Positions 13,926 through 23,302 of a stretch of DNA of 52,879 nucleotides are shown here, piece by piece. Numbering within the stretch: position 1 is the stretch's first letter; each line of letters starts with the position of its first letter. Below the pieces are notes generated by a model. The model had not been told where the DNA came from. It did no database searches and worked only from the letters and a program-made list of their open reading frames with translations. The translations under genes were made by a program, and so were the position numbers. Source of the DNA: Candidatus Colinaster equi (GTDB lineage Bacteria > Bacillota > Clostridia > Lachnospirales > Lachnospiraceae); NCBI GenBank assembly GCA_018064425.1, contig JAGHVF010000043.1:1-52879 (forward strand), given 5' to 3'.

Positions 13926-15302
13926 TCACACATAATCCATAGCATCCTGCAGGCTCTTTATTCCGATAAGTTCTATTCCCTTTATATCTTTTATGGCCTC
14001 GTAGTTGGAATATGGCAATATACATCTCTTAAAGCCGAGCTTCTTGGCTTCGTTAACTCGACTGTCGGCTGCATTTACCGCCCTGACTTCGCCGCTTAGT
14101 CCGACTTCACCAAAAGCGACCGTATTTACCTCTATCTCTTTATTACGGAAACTACTTATCAATGCGAGCACAATACCCAGATCAACTGCGGGCTCTGTGA
14201 CTTTCAAACCTCCCGTTATATTTACATAAGCATCATAATCTGATATCTTGAGTCCAAGTCTCTTCTCAAGCACAGCAATCAAGAGATTAAGTCTGCCAGT
14301 GTCGCTGCCCGTACTTTGACGTCTTGGAAATCCGAAATTGCTATGGCTGACCAATGCCTGAATTTCAAGTAAAATTGGTCTGGTACCTTCCATTGCACAA
14401 CTTACAACAGAACCCGATGCAGAAGTCGGTCGTCCGGCCAACATATATTCAGACGGATTCGGTACTTCAACAAGTCCTTCACTTTTCATCTCGAATACAC
14501 CTATTTCATTGGTGGAACCGAAACGATTCTTTACACCACGCAATACTCTATATGACGCATGTCTGTCTCCTTCAAAATATAACACGGTATCTACCATATG
14601 CTCTAACACACGTGGTCCCGCCACCGTGCCTTCCTTAGTCACATGACCTACAATAAATGTGGAGACATTATTCTCTTTAGCCATGCGCATCAACATGCCT
14701 GTCGCTTCTCTTACCTGTGACACACTTCCCGGTGTTGAATCTATAATCTCACTGTACATAGTCTGAATCGAATCAATAATCACAACCTCCGGCTTACTAC
14801 GTTTAACCGTCTGAACAATTGATTCAAGATTAGTTTCGCACAACAATTTGATATGCTCATTCATATCTCCGATTCTCATTGCACGCAATTTTATCTGCTT
14901 AAGGCTTTCCTCTCCTGAAATATACAGCACTTCCAAGCCTGCATCCGACAAGTACTTACACACCTGCAATAACAATGTTGACTTTCCGATTCCCGGATCA
15001 CCGCCCACTAACGTAAGTGAACCGCGCACAATTCCACCACCTAAAACACGATCAAGCTCCGGCATCCCGATTATCATACGTTCCTCATTGTCCAAAGATA
15101 TCTCACTAAGCGTAACCGGCTTGCCTTCACTTTCACCAAGTGCATACTGCTTTGTTCCGGTTTTTGCGACAATTTTCCTGTCAGCTTTTTCCTCTACAAA
15201 TGTATTCCATTGTTTGCAGGCAGGACATTGTCCCATCCATTTTGATGATTCATATCCGCATTCATTGCAAAAGTATACAAAACCGGTTTTTCCTTTAGCC
15301 AT
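13926..15302 (-). CDS. radA: DNA repair protein RadA
   Basis: 458 residues, the normal RadA/Sms length. The N-terminal zinc finger has C12, C15, C26 and C29. The RecA-like ATPase has Walker A GGDPGIGKST near residue 100, the RadA-specific KNRFG motif follows near 258, and the C terminus is a Lon-protease-like domain (VNAADSRVNEAKKLGFKRC). RadA is a cytoplasmic hexameric helicase that processes branched recombination intermediates. GGAGG precedes the start. It is at the end of a clpC-hypothetical-radA series, a known Firmicute arrangement, with a stem-loop between it and the upstream gene. Confidence 0.97.
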   Translation of the reverse strand: MAKGKTGFVYFCNECGYESSKWMGQCPACKQWNTFVEEKADRKIVAKTGTKQYALGESEGKPVTLSEISLDNEERMIIGMPELDRVLGGGIVRGSLTLVGGDPGIGKSTLLLQVCKYLSDAGLEVLYISGEESLKQIKLRAMRIGDMNEHIKLLCETNLESIVQTVKRSKPEVVIIDSIQTMYSEIIDSTPGSVSQVREATGMLMRMAKENNVSTFIVGHVTKEGTVAGPRVLEHMVDTVLYFEGDRHASYRVLRGVKNRFGSTNEIGVFEMKSEGLVEVPNPSEYMLAGRPTSASGSVVSCAMEGTRPILLEIQALVSHSNFGFPRRQSTGSDTGRLNLLIAVLEKRLGLKISDYDAYVNITGGLKVTEPAVDLGIVLALISSFRNKEIEVNTVAFGEVGLSGEVRAVNAADSRVNEAKKLGFKRCILPYSNYEAIKDIKGIELIGIKSLQDAMDYV

Positions 15303-15319
15303 TTTTCCTCCAAAATATA

Positions 15320-15345
15320 ATGAGGACTCACAATAGAGTCCTCAT
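15320..15345 (-). terminator. Stem-loop between the conserved hypothetical gene and radA
   Basis: ATGAGGACTC (15320-15329) and GAGTCCTCAT (15336-15345) form a 10-bp stem with a 6-nt loop. On the minus strand the tail is TATATTTTGG, a weak U tract, so termination is probably partial and radA may be partly co-transcribed. Confidence 0.5.
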
Positions 15346-15369
15346 CATCATACTACTATTAAGCTAGCC

Positions 15370-15777
15370 TTATGCCTTCTTGATTACTACATCAACAAGA
15401 CCGCTTCCGAGTTCAACGTTGAAACTAAGCTTACCGCCCATATTTGTCTTCATCTTACCTGTATTGGTACCGCCGACTATCACTTCATAGTCTGCGTCTT
15501 CTTCCAATCCCACAGTAACCTGGGCATCCTCACTTCCTTCAACCTTGAATGTAACTCCTGACTCGTTCTCAACAAAATTATGTACGCTTGTTCCCGGTAC
15601 TGATTCATATGCAAACATACCGTTCTTCTCAAGCTTCGTCATCGGAACATATGTCTTCACCTTCAACAGATCACCATTATACTTGAAATCCTCAAGTTTA
15701 GCTTTCTCTGAAAGGGTATGATTGCCGAAGCTCAAAGTGCCATCAGCCTCAACGCGTATCAACTGTTCTACTGCCAT
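15370..15777 (-). CDS. Conserved hypothetical protein (135 residues)
   Basis: The start at 15777 (MAVEQLIRVEADG) is preferred to the one 11 codons upstream because GGAGG lies 8-12 nt before it. The protein is beta-rich and acidic, with no signal peptide, membrane segment or catalytic motif that I can identify. It contains KNGMFAYESVPGTSVHNF and a Gly-rich end (GGKLSFNVELGSG). Close relatives seem common in Lachnospiraceae; some carry an automatic endosialidase label, which nothing in this sequence supports. It is placed between clpC and radA on the same strand, so a stress-linked role is possible but unproven. Confidence 0.8.
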   Translation of the reverse strand: MAVEQLIRVEADGTLSFGNHTLSEKAKLEDFKYNGDLLKVKTYVPMTKLEKNGMFAYESVPGTSVHNFVENESGVTFKVEGSEDAQVTVGLEEDADYEVIVGGTNTGKMKTNMGGKLSFNVELGSGLVDVVIKKA

Positions 15778-15863
15778 TTTCGGTCCCTCCGAGTTATTTA
15801 ACAAGTTCATTAATAGTATATCTTATTATTTGACAATTTGCCACCAAAAAGATACATGTTTCA

Positions 15864-18305
15864 CTATTTCTTTTTGAATACCGCTTTACCATCCTTAAAC
15901 GACACGCTAACAGTATCGCCCGGTACAATTTTCTTGTCCAGTATTTCCATTGCCAATGCATCCTCAATCTCCGTCTGGATGGCACGTTTAAGAGGTCTTG
16001 CACCCATTTTCAGATTGGAGAATTTGTCAACAATATATGTTTTTGCCGCCGGTGTCAAAGTCAGTTTGATATCCATCTGTTTACTGCATCTGTCACTCAA
16101 ATTTGCAGCCAGCATCGTAACAATGTCTTTCATATTTTGCTTATTCAACTGGTGGAATACCATTATCTCATCAATACGATTAATGAATTCAGGTTTGAAC
16201 ATCTTTTTAACCTCATCCATTACACCGCTTTTCATCTTCTCATAGTCTTTATTATCATCTTTGACCGTCTCGAAGCCAAGATTCTTCGGCTCTACAATGC
16301 GCATTGCTCCGGCATTGGATGTCATTATGATAACTGTATTCTTAAAACTTACTTTACGGCCCTTTGCGTCTGTTATATGGCCGTCATCAAGAACCTGCAA
16401 AAGTATATTGAATACATCAGGATGCGCTTTTTCTATTTCATCAAAAAGCACAACACTGTAAGGATTACGTCTTACCTTCTCGGAAAGTTGTCCTCCGTCA
16501 TCAAAACCGACATATCCCGGAGGTGAACCAATCATTTTGGATACAGCATGACCTTCCATATACTCAGACATATCTACTCTGATTAAGGCATCTTCCGAAC
16601 CAAACATCGCTTCAGCCAATGCCTTGGACAGCTCAGTCTTACCCACGCCTGTCGGTCCTAGGAACAAGAATGAACCAATCGGTCTTTTGGGATCCTGCAA
16701 GCCTACACGGCCTCTGCGCATCGCCTTGGCAACCGCATCAACTGCCTCCTCCTGGCCAATAACACGCTTGTGCAAAATCTGCTCGAGTTTAAGTAATCTG
16801 CTGCTTTCCTTTTCATTAAGCTTAGCCACGGGAATCTTGGTCCACATTGCTACAACTGCCGCTATCTCATCTTCGCCAACCACATATTGCTTTCTGGATT
16901 TGGCAGTCTTTTGACGTTTAAGCAGAGAATTCTTCTTTTTAATCAGTTCATCTTCCATTCTTTTCAACTCGCCTGCTTTTGCAAAAGCATCGAGTCTCAT
17001 GGATTGCTCAATCTGCAAATCAATGGCCTTAATCTGCTCATCAATTTCCGCCAGTTTGATACTTGTATTATCTATAGACAAACGTACCGCTGCAGCCGCT
17101 TCATCAATCAAATCAATAGCCTTATCCGGCAAATTTCTGTCATTAATATATCTGGCAGAGAGTCTTACCGCAGCTTCTATGGCAGAGCCTAGAATAGTAA
17201 CTTTATGATGTTCTTCATACTGTCCTACCACGCCCTTTAATATACGAATGGCCTCTTCCTGTGTCGGTTCCTCCACCGTAACAGGTTGAAATCTTCTTTC
17301 CAATGCGGCGTCTTTTTCGATATATTTTCTATATTCCGTAAGTGTCGTAGCGCCAATCAATTGAATCTCGCCGCGAGCAAGGCTTGGTTTTAGAATATTG
17401 GATGCATCAATTGCACCTTCCGCACCACCTGCACCTATTAGTGTATGCAACTCATCTAAGAAAAGAAGTACATTTCCCGCTTCCATTACTTCTTTCATAA
17501 CCTTCTTGATGCGTTCCTCAAATTCGCCTCTGTATTTACTGCCTGCTACCATACCGGACAAATCCAACATAAGAAGTCTCTTGCCCTTAACAGTATCCGG
17601 CACATCCCCCGATACTATTCTCTGTGCAAGTCCTTCCACGATAGCTGTTTTTCCGACTCCGGGTTCACCTACAAGGCACGGATTGTTCTTTGTTCTTCTG
17701 CTGAGAATCTGGATTACTCTTCGTATCTCATCGTCTCGGCCTACAACCGGGTCAAGCTTACCTTGTTTTGCCATTTTTGTAAGATCACGGCTATACTGTT
17801 CCAACATATTATGGCCATTTTTCTTCTTACTGTTCTTCTTGCTTAAGTCATCCGTATGCAGACTTCCGTCTTCTCCCATTGCTACGAGAATATCAATATA
17901 TATTTTCTGCAAGCTGATACCCATTGTGCTCAACAATCTTGCAGCAACATTTTCGCCTTCTTTTACGATAGCCAAAAGGATATGCTCGGTTCCAACCTTA
18001 GCACTGTTATACTTAACGGCCTGTTTCTTCGCCTCTTCAAGTATTTTAAGTGCTCTCGGAGAATAACCGCCGCGTTCCTCCACAACTACTCCCACATCAG
18101 GCGCCACAAAATCCTTAATAAGCTCAATTATATCGCTCTCGAGCGCAGAATTATCCTGCAATACTTTTGCTGCAACACCGGTACCTTCTTTTAGCAATCC
18201 CACAAGAATATGCTCGGTTCCGATATAACTTTGATGAAGTCTTCCTGCACACAATTTTGCAAGATGCAATGCTGTTTTTGCTTTATCCGTATAATCAAGT
18301 TGCAT
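15864..18305 (-). CDS. clpC: ATP-dependent Clp protease ATPase subunit ClpC
   Basis: 813 residues. Clp N-terminal repeats occupy 1-145 (SYIGTEHILVGLLKEGTGVA and VGTEHILLAIVKEG, matching repeats). The first AAA+ module has [13 protein letters not shown], a short UVR-like coiled middle follows near 420-470, and the second AAA+ module has [20 protein letters not shown], the pore loop GYVGFDDGGQLSE and Walker B VVLFDEIEKAHPDV. The middle region is shorter than in ClpB, which separates the two. ClpC unfolds substrates for ClpP. Usually ctsR, mcsA and mcsB precede clpC; here an SH3-domain gene lies upstream and no CtsR gene is in the window. Confidence 0.95.
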   Translation of the reverse strand: MQLDYTDKAKTALHLAKLCAGRLHQSYIGTEHILVGLLKEGTGVAAKVLQDNSALESDIIELIKDFVAPDVGVVVEERGGYSPRALKILEEAKKQAVKYNSAKVGTEHILLAIVKEGENVAARLLSTMGISLQKIYIDILVAMGEDGSLHTDDLSKKNSKKKNGHNMLEQYSRDLTKMAKQGKLDPVVGRDDEIRRVIQILSRRTKNNPCLVGEPGVGKTAIVEGLAQRIVSGDVPDTVKGKRLLMLDLSGMVAGSKYRGEFEERIKKVMKEVMEAGNVLLFLDELHTLIGAGGAEGAIDASNILKPSLARGEIQLIGATTLTEYRKYIEKDAALERRFQPVTVEEPTQEEAIRILKGVVGQYEEHHKVTILGSAIEAAVRLSARYINDRNLPDKAIDLIDEAAAAVRLSIDNTSIKLAEIDEQIKAIDLQIEQSMRLDAFAKAGELKRMEDELIKKKNSLLKRQKTAKSRKQYVVGEDEIAAVVAMWTKIPVAKLNEKESSRLLKLEQILHKRVIGQEEAVDAVAKAMRRGRVGLQDPKRPIGSFLFLGPTGVGKTELSKALAEAMFGSEDALIRVDMSEYMEGHAVSKMIGSPPGYVGFDDGGQLSEKVRRNPYSVVLFDEIEKAHPDVFNILLQVLDDGHITDAKGRKVSFKNTVIIMTSNAGAMRIVEPKNLGFETVKDDNKDYEKMKSGVMDEVKKMFKPEFINRIDEIMVFHQLNKQNMKDIVTMLAANLSDRCSKQMDIKLTLTPAAKTYIVDKFSNLKMGARPLKRAIQTEIEDALAMEILDKKIVPGDTVSVSFKDGKAVFKKK

Positions 18306-18400
18306 ATTTTCCTCATTTCCGATTCAAGTATCAAAAAATTTCCACGTTGCCATTTCACGTCTTACTGCTACTCACATCATCAATTGCACTAATAAAACGC

Positions 18401-18428
18401 AAACAAGACTCTATGCAGAGTCTTGCTT
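18401..18428 (-). terminator. Terminator after the SH3-domain gene
   Basis: CAAGACTCT (18404-18412) and AGAGTCTTG (18417-18425) form a 9-bp stem with a 4-nt loop. The minus-strand tail TTTGCGTTTTATT is moderately T-rich. It lies 22 bp downstream of the stop, separating clpC from the purine run. Confidence 0.65.
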
Positions 18429-18446
18429 GTCACCAATAAATGTACC

Positions 18447-19727
18447 TTAATCTTCCAAATCCAGGAATTCAAATTCCATATCATCATCTACATCAAGCAT
18501 ACCTCTTGTAGGCCACGCCTCATGCTTTGTACTCTGCTTTGCACTTTCTTTCTTACGACGTGCCGGACGAACATATTCTTCTTCATCCTCTTCGTCCTCA
18601 TCATCCTCTTCTTCGTCGTCATCCTCTTCATCTTCATAATCATCATAACGACGTCTTCTTGACGCGCCACGTCGACCTCTTGCCGAACGCTTTGCCGGAA
18701 TGTACTCTTCTTCCTCTTCTTCCTCTTCGTCTTCGTCATCTTCATAATCTCTGTCGAAGTCGTCCATTTCTTCATATGAATCTCTAACTTTGAAAAGAAG
18801 AATAGTTACACCAATTATAAGACCCAGAATAACTACAGCCATAGCAATAACAACTATCTTGAGTGTCTTAAGTGAGCTGCTGTCACTGTCTGCCATATCC
18901 TGATTCTGCTGCATTACAGCGTAAATATTGTTAATACTCTGCTTGGTTCCTCTGATATGATCATATAAGAACCACTCATCCACGCCTTCATTGTTTGTCT
19001 CAAATTTAACTTCATAATCCTGACTTACAACAGGTTCCTCCGGCTCTTCAGAAGTCTCAACTTCTTCTTCGGTAGGCTGTTCATCTTCAGCTGTTGTTAA
19101 AACTTCAAGGAAATCCGATCTGATAAATCCGTTCACATCCCCAAAGCTTACCTGATACCAAGTTTTACCATCGCTATCGGTTGCTTCGCCGCTTACGCTT
19201 ACTTCAATGCCACCTTCGGCTGTACCCACTTTATCAGTCTTGGTAGATGCACCCTTTCTGACCGTAACAGCATCACCTGTCACTTTTGCAGTAAGCACGC
19301 TTGATTCAACAACATTGGTCTCAACTGTCTCAACTTTGGTTTCATTGCTTGAGGTATCTTCCTTCTTGGCAGCATCTGTGCTGTTTGATGTATCGGAAGC
19401 ACTTTCCTTGCTAATAGAGCCTTCAACATCGCCAACAAGGTCTGCTCTTACATAGCCTCTGTCCGAACCGTTTACTCTGATTTTGTACCATGTATAGCCA
19501 TCATCAGATGTCGTCTGAGACAAAATCTCAAGTTTCTCGCCCTTTCCTACGCTTGCCACAACATCAGCTGATGTGCTGGCATTGCTTCGTATTTTTGCGC
19601 CATCTGCCGTAACCTTTGCAGTACCGTCCGCATGTACATACATTGCACTGCTAAGCATTACAGTTGCAGCACACATAGTAACTGCCATCATTATTGCCTT
19701 AATGTTATTAACACTCTTTCGCATCAT
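18447..19727 (-). CDS. Membrane-anchored SH3-domain protein with highly charged cytoplasmic tail
   Basis: 426 residues. A signal-like N terminus (11-33) is followed by two bacterial SH3 domains (about 35-100 and 145-210: AKIRSNASTSADVV and VTVRKGASTKTDKV are the start strands), an acidic linker, one membrane segment (289-312) and a cytoplasmic tail of about 110 residues. The tail alternates long Asp/Glu runs with Arg/Lys clusters and ends DMEFEFLDLED. SH3b domains bind cell-wall peptides, so this probably links wall state to something inside the cell. The tail partner is unknown. AGGAGAG precedes the start, 20 bp after purD, so it may be in the purine operon. The acidic runs produce long GAA/GAT-rich DNA. 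Confidence 0.85.
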   Translation of the reverse strand: MMRKSVNNIKAIMMAVTMCAATVMLSSAMYVHADGTAKVTADGAKIRSNASTSADVVASVGKGEKLEILSQTTSDDGYTWYKIRVNGSDRGYVRADLVGDVEGSISKESASDTSNSTDAAKKEDTSSNETKVETVETNVVESSVLTAKVTGDAVTVRKGASTKTDKVGTAEGGIEVSVSGEATDSDGKTWYQVSFGDVNGFIRSDFLEVLTTAEDEQPTEEEVETSEEPEEPVVSQDYEVKFETNNEGVDEWFLYDHIRGTKQSINNIYAVMQQNQDMADSDSSSLKTLKIVVIAMAVVILGLIIGVTILLFKVRDSYEEMDDFDRDYEDDEDEEEEEEEEYIPAKRSARGRRGASRRRRYDDYEDEEDDDEEEDDEDEEDEEEYVRPARRKKESAKQSTKHEAWPTRGMLDVDDDMEFEFLDLED

Positions 19728-19747
19728 GTCTCTCCTTTATGATAGAA

Positions 19748-21019
19748 CTATGCTTCATCTATCGCTTTACCGATATCATGTCTCATATATTTGTTATCAA
19801 AAGTAACCCATTCGGTTGCTTTATATGCATTTGCTCTCGCTTCTTTTAGATTGGAACCCTTAGCCGTTATTCCTAGTACTCTACCACCGTTTGTTACAAT
19901 TCCTTCAGATGATAATTTCGTACCTGCATGGAAACAAAAATAATCGCTCTGTCCCTCAAAATGTTCAAGTCCGCCGATAAGCTTACCCTTCTCATAAGCT
20001 ACAGGATAGCCGTCGCTTGCAAGTACAACACATACAGCGGCATTATCCTCAAATTCAAGATCAATCTTATCAAGAGTACCATCTACGCATGCCTCAAACA
20101 CGTCAATTATATCATTTTTTAATCTAACAAGCACAACCTGTGCTTCAGGATCACCAAATCTGGCATTATACTCAAGCACCTTAGGGCCGTCCTGTGTAAG
20201 CATAAGTCCAAAGAATATAACACCCTTGAATTCTCGTCCCTCTGCTTTCATTGCATCAACCGTTGCCTGATATATATATTTCTTACAGAATGCATCCACT
20301 TCTTCGGTATAAAACGGACTCGGAGAAAATGTTCCCATTCCGCCTGTATTCAAACCGGTATCTCCGTCTCCCGCTCTCTTATGATCCTGAGCAGATGTCA
20401 TAATCTTAATGGTATTACCATCAACAAATGACAATACGGATACCTCGCGACCTGTCATAAATTCTTCCACAACCATACGACTTCCGGCTGCGCCGAACTT
20501 TTTATCCAACATTATCTCTTTGGCTCCGGCCAGGGCTTCCTCATATGTATTACAGATAAGTACACCTTTACCCAATGCCAAACCGTCAGCCTTTAGTACG
20601 ATAGGCATCTTTGATGCCTTTATATATTCTACAGCTTCATCATAAGAATCAAAATTCTCATAAGCGGCTGTCGGAATATTATACTTTTTCATTAAATCCT
20701 TAGAAAAAGCTTTGCTTCCTTCCAAAATAGCAGCATTGGCTCTCGGTCCGAATGTCTTAATGCCTGCCTCTTCCATACGGTCAACCAAGCCACCCACAAG
20801 CGGATCATCCATGCCTACAACACACAAATCAATTGATTCCTTCTTTGCAAAATCAACAAGCTTATCAAATTCCATTGCCCCAATATCTACACACTCGGCA
20901 ATTGATGCAATTCCGGCATTACCCGGAGCACAATACAATTTGGTAAGTCTCTTACTTTTCTTTATAACAGTACATATAGCATGTTCACGGCCGCCGCCGC
21001 CTACAACCAAAACTTTCAT
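19748..21019 (-). CDS. purD: Phosphoribosylamine-glycine ligase (GARS)
   Basis: 423 residues from the ATG at 21019 (MKVLVVGGGGREHAI), which GAGG precedes; the longer frame would overlap purN. The ATP-grasp enzyme adds glycine to phosphoribosylamine in purine synthesis. The Rossmann-like N-terminal GGGGREHA loop, GVFP-like ATP-grasp core (ADGLALGKGVLIC) and EYNARFGDPEAQVVL metal and ATP site are all present. It is the last of the purE-purM-purN-purD run. Confidence 0.97.
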   Translation of the reverse strand: MKVLVVGGGGREHAICTVIKKSKRLTKLYCAPGNAGIASIAECVDIGAMEFDKLVDFAKKESIDLCVVGMDDPLVGGLVDRMEEAGIKTFGPRANAAILEGSKAFSKDLMKKYNIPTAAYENFDSYDEAVEYIKASKMPIVLKADGLALGKGVLICNTYEEALAGAKEIMLDKKFGAAGSRMVVEEFMTGREVSVLSFVDGNTIKIMTSAQDHKRAGDGDTGLNTGGMGTFSPSPFYTEEVDAFCKKYIYQATVDAMKAEGREFKGVIFFGLMLTQDGPKVLEYNARFGDPEAQVVLVRLKNDIIDVFEACVDGTLDKIDLEFEDNAAVCVVLASDGYPVAYEKGKLIGGLEHFEGQSDYFCFHAGTKLSSEGIVTNGGRVLGITAKGSNLKEARANAYKATEWVTFDNKYMRHDIGKAIDEA

Positions 21020-21026
21020 TTTATCC

Positions 21027-21644
21027 TCATTTCTGCACAATACCATCGGTTACAGTTATCTGTCCTGAAGCAATCATATCAATTGCTTGTGGCAAAATTA
21101 TCCATTCAGCCTGTTCCATAACTCTCTGCTGAAGAATCTTCGGCGTATCACCCGGTAATACTTCAACAGCCTTCTGCGCTATTATCGGTCCGGTATCAGT
21201 TCCTTCATCCACAAAATGAACTGTTGCACCTGTCACCTTTACACCACGTGCAAGTGCAGCTTCATGAACTTTAAGCCCGTAATATCCTACACCGCAAAAC
21301 GATGGGATAAGTGACGGATGGATGTTAATTATTCTATTCCTAAATGTTTCAACCATTTCTCTCGGAATTGTAACCAAGAAGCCGGCAAGAACTATTAAAT
21401 CGGGATTTAATTCTTTCATCTTGTCTAAAAACGCGCGATTAAATTCGTCACGGTCAGAATAGTCCTTAGGACTTATACATATACCATCAATCCCTGCTTC
21501 TTTAGCCCTTGTGAGTGCATATGCACCGGCATTATTGCAAATAACACCTGTAATCTTAGTATTGGATATTTTTCCGTTCCTAATTCCATCAATTATAGCC
21601 TGGAGATTGGTACCTCCACCCGATACGCACACTACAATATTCAT
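21027..21644 (-). CDS. purN: Phosphoribosylglycinamide formyltransferase (GART)
   Basis: 205 residues, full length. The folate-dependent enzyme transfers a formyl group to GAR in purine synthesis. Visible: VSGGGTNLQAIIDGI phosphate loop, ICNNAGAYALTRAKEAGI, LAGFLVTIP, the catalytic N-x-HPSLIPSF motif (IHPSLIPSFCGVGYYG) and D in FVDEGTDTGPIIAQ. It lies 23 bp downstream of purM and 7 bp upstream of purD. Confidence 0.97.
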   Translation of the reverse strand: MNIVVCVSGGGTNLQAIIDGIRNGKISNTKITGVICNNAGAYALTRAKEAGIDGICISPKDYSDRDEFNRAFLDKMKELNPDLIVLAGFLVTIPREMVETFRNRIINIHPSLIPSFCGVGYYGLKVHEAALARGVKVTGATVHFVDEGTDTGPIIAQKAVEVLPGDTPKILQQRVMEQAEWIILPQAIDMIASGQITVTDGIVQK

Positions 21645-21667
21645 TGTCTTGTTTCCTTTTATCAGTA

Positions 21668-22699
21668 TTATACTAATTCAACTTCCTTTGTACCCGATAC
21701 AATCTCACCGACTACATAAGCCTTCTCACCTGCAGATTCAATTGCGGCGATAACCGCATCTTTATCCTTAGGCTCAATTGCGAGTACCATACCAAGTCCC
21801 ATATTGTATGTATTATACATCATCTTCTCTTCGATGCCGCCTGTCTTAGCCAATAATCCAAAGATAGGAGGTATCGGATAGCTTCCCTTATTTACTCTGG
21901 CATTTACACCATCAGGAAGCATACGCGGAATATTCTCAAAGAAACCTCCACCTGTTATATGGCTGCATCCCTTTACTGTTACACCGGCATTCTTAATTGC
22001 CTTCATTGCTTTAACATATATTCTTGTCGGTGCAATAAGTGCTTCTCCAAGTGTTGTGCCAAGTTCATCATAATATGTATCTAAGCTCTCCTTGGTCATC
22101 TCAAACACTTTTCTTACAAGAGAGAAACCGTTACTATGTACACCGGAAGATGCTATACCGATAAGCATATCGCCCGGTTTAATATTCTGACCCGTAATAA
22201 GATCTTTCTTATCTACAACACCTACAGAGAAGCCTGCAAGATCATACTCATCTTCTTCCATAAGTCCCGGATGCTCTGCTGTCTCTCCGCCGATAAGTGC
22301 ACATTCGCTCATCTTACATCCTTCGGCAACACCCTTTACAATTGCTGCTATTTTTTCGGGATAATTCTTGCCGCATGCAATATAATCCAGGAAAAATAAC
22401 GGTTCGCCACCTGCACATGCAACATCGTTTACGCACATTGCTACCGCATCAATACCAATTGTGTCATGCTTATCCATAATAAAAGCAAGCTTAACTTTAG
22501 TACCGCATCCGTCTGTTCCGGACAAAAGTACCGGGTCATCCATCTTCTTAATCTCAGCAAGTGAGAAAGCTCCGGAAAATCCTCCCAGACCTCCTAACAC
22601 TTCCTTACGCATCGTTTCTTTAACAGATGCTTTCATAAGCTCTACTGATTTGTATCCTGCTTCAATGTCAACACCGGCTGACTTATAATCTAATGCCAT
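21668..22699 (-). CDS. purM: Phosphoribosylformylglycinamidine cyclo-ligase (AIRS)
   Basis: 343 residues. PurM-type ATP-dependent ring closure forming AIR. Diagnostic stretches: [18 protein letters not shown] at the N terminus, [33 protein letters not shown] and [22 protein letters not shown] precedes the start. It is 32 bp downstream of purE; the run is compact and probably one transcript. Confidence 0.97.
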   Translation of the reverse strand: MALDYKSAGVDIEAGYKSVELMKASVKETMRKEVLGGLGGFSGAFSLAEIKKMDDPVLLSGTDGCGTKVKLAFIMDKHDTIGIDAVAMCVNDVACAGGEPLFFLDYIACGKNYPEKIAAIVKGVAEGCKMSECALIGGETAEHPGLMEEDEYDLAGFSVGVVDKKDLITGQNIKPGDMLIGIASSGVHSNGFSLVRKVFEMTKESLDTYYDELGTTLGEALIAPTRIYVKAMKAIKNAGVTVKGCSHITGGGFFENIPRMLPDGVNARVNKGSYPIPPIFGLLAKTGGIEEKMMYNTYNMGLGMVLAIEPKDKDAVIAAIESAGEKAYVVGEIVSGTKEVELV

Positions 22700-22731
22700 A
22701 ATTTTCTCCTCTGTAAAAAATCTATATACAA

Positions 22732-23232
22732 TTAATAATTCTTATATCCAACTTCCTGTAAACGCTTATCTTTATTGACAACCTGTTCCTTAAGTCCTTC
22801 TTTATAATCCTTAAGTTTCTGCAACAACTCTGCGTCACTTGTTGCCAATATCTTAGCTGCTAACAATCCTGCGTTGGCACCACCGTTTATTGCTACTGTT
22901 GCAACCGGTATACCCGAAGGCATCTGAAGAATGGAATACAATGCATCTGTTCCGTTAAGTGCTCCTCCACCCATTGGAATTCCGATAACCGGCATCGGAA
23001 AGATTGCAGCGCACATTCCCGGAAGATGTGCCGCCATACCTGCTCCGGCAATAATCACCTTGTAACCGCGCTCTTCAGCACTGTTTGCATAATCAAAGAA
23101 CTCTTGTGGCTCTCTGTGTGCAGATATGATATTCATATCATAGCTTACTCCAAGTTTATCCAGAATATCTGCCGCTTTTGACATAATCGGCATATCTGAA
23201 TCACTACCCATAACAATTCCAACCTGTGGCAT
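22732..23232 (-). CDS. purE: N5-carboxyaminoimidazole ribonucleotide mutase
   Basis: 166 residues, class I PurE. The N-terminal [12 protein letters not shown] loop with SAHREP (residues 39-44) and the later [17 protein letters not shown] region match the octameric mutase. Class I PurE normally works with PurK, which is not in the window. GAGGAGG precedes the start. No purine riboswitch is seen in the 70 bp upstream. Confidence 0.96.
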   Translation of the reverse strand: MPQVGIVMGSDSDMPIMSKAADILDKLGVSYDMNIISAHREPQEFFDYANSAEERGYKVIIAGAGMAAHLPGMCAAIFPMPVIGIPMGGGALNGTDALYSILQMPSGIPVATVAINGGANAGLLAAKILATSDAELLQKLKDYKEGLKEQVVNKDKRLQEVGYKNY

Positions 23233-23302
23233 CTTTCATCCTCCTCATCACTGTTGCATTACTATTACAAAGTCATACTCGAATATAATAACCTACATAA
23301 TG

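Noticed and set aside
15370-15777. Endosialidase function for the protein between clpC and radA
   Set aside because: It is a label I recall for similar small proteins, but the sequence has no signal peptide or sialidase motif and is far too short.
18590-18760. GAA/GAT-rich stretch as a microsatellite or structural repeat
   Set aside because: It is explained by the Asp/Glu runs of the SH3 protein; codons alternate and no exact tandem unit repeats.
23233-23302. Purine riboswitch or PurR site before purE
   Set aside because: No purine-aptamer-like conserved core or PurR-type palindrome is visible in this 70-bp gap, and the gene seems to follow the upstream peptidase gene directly.
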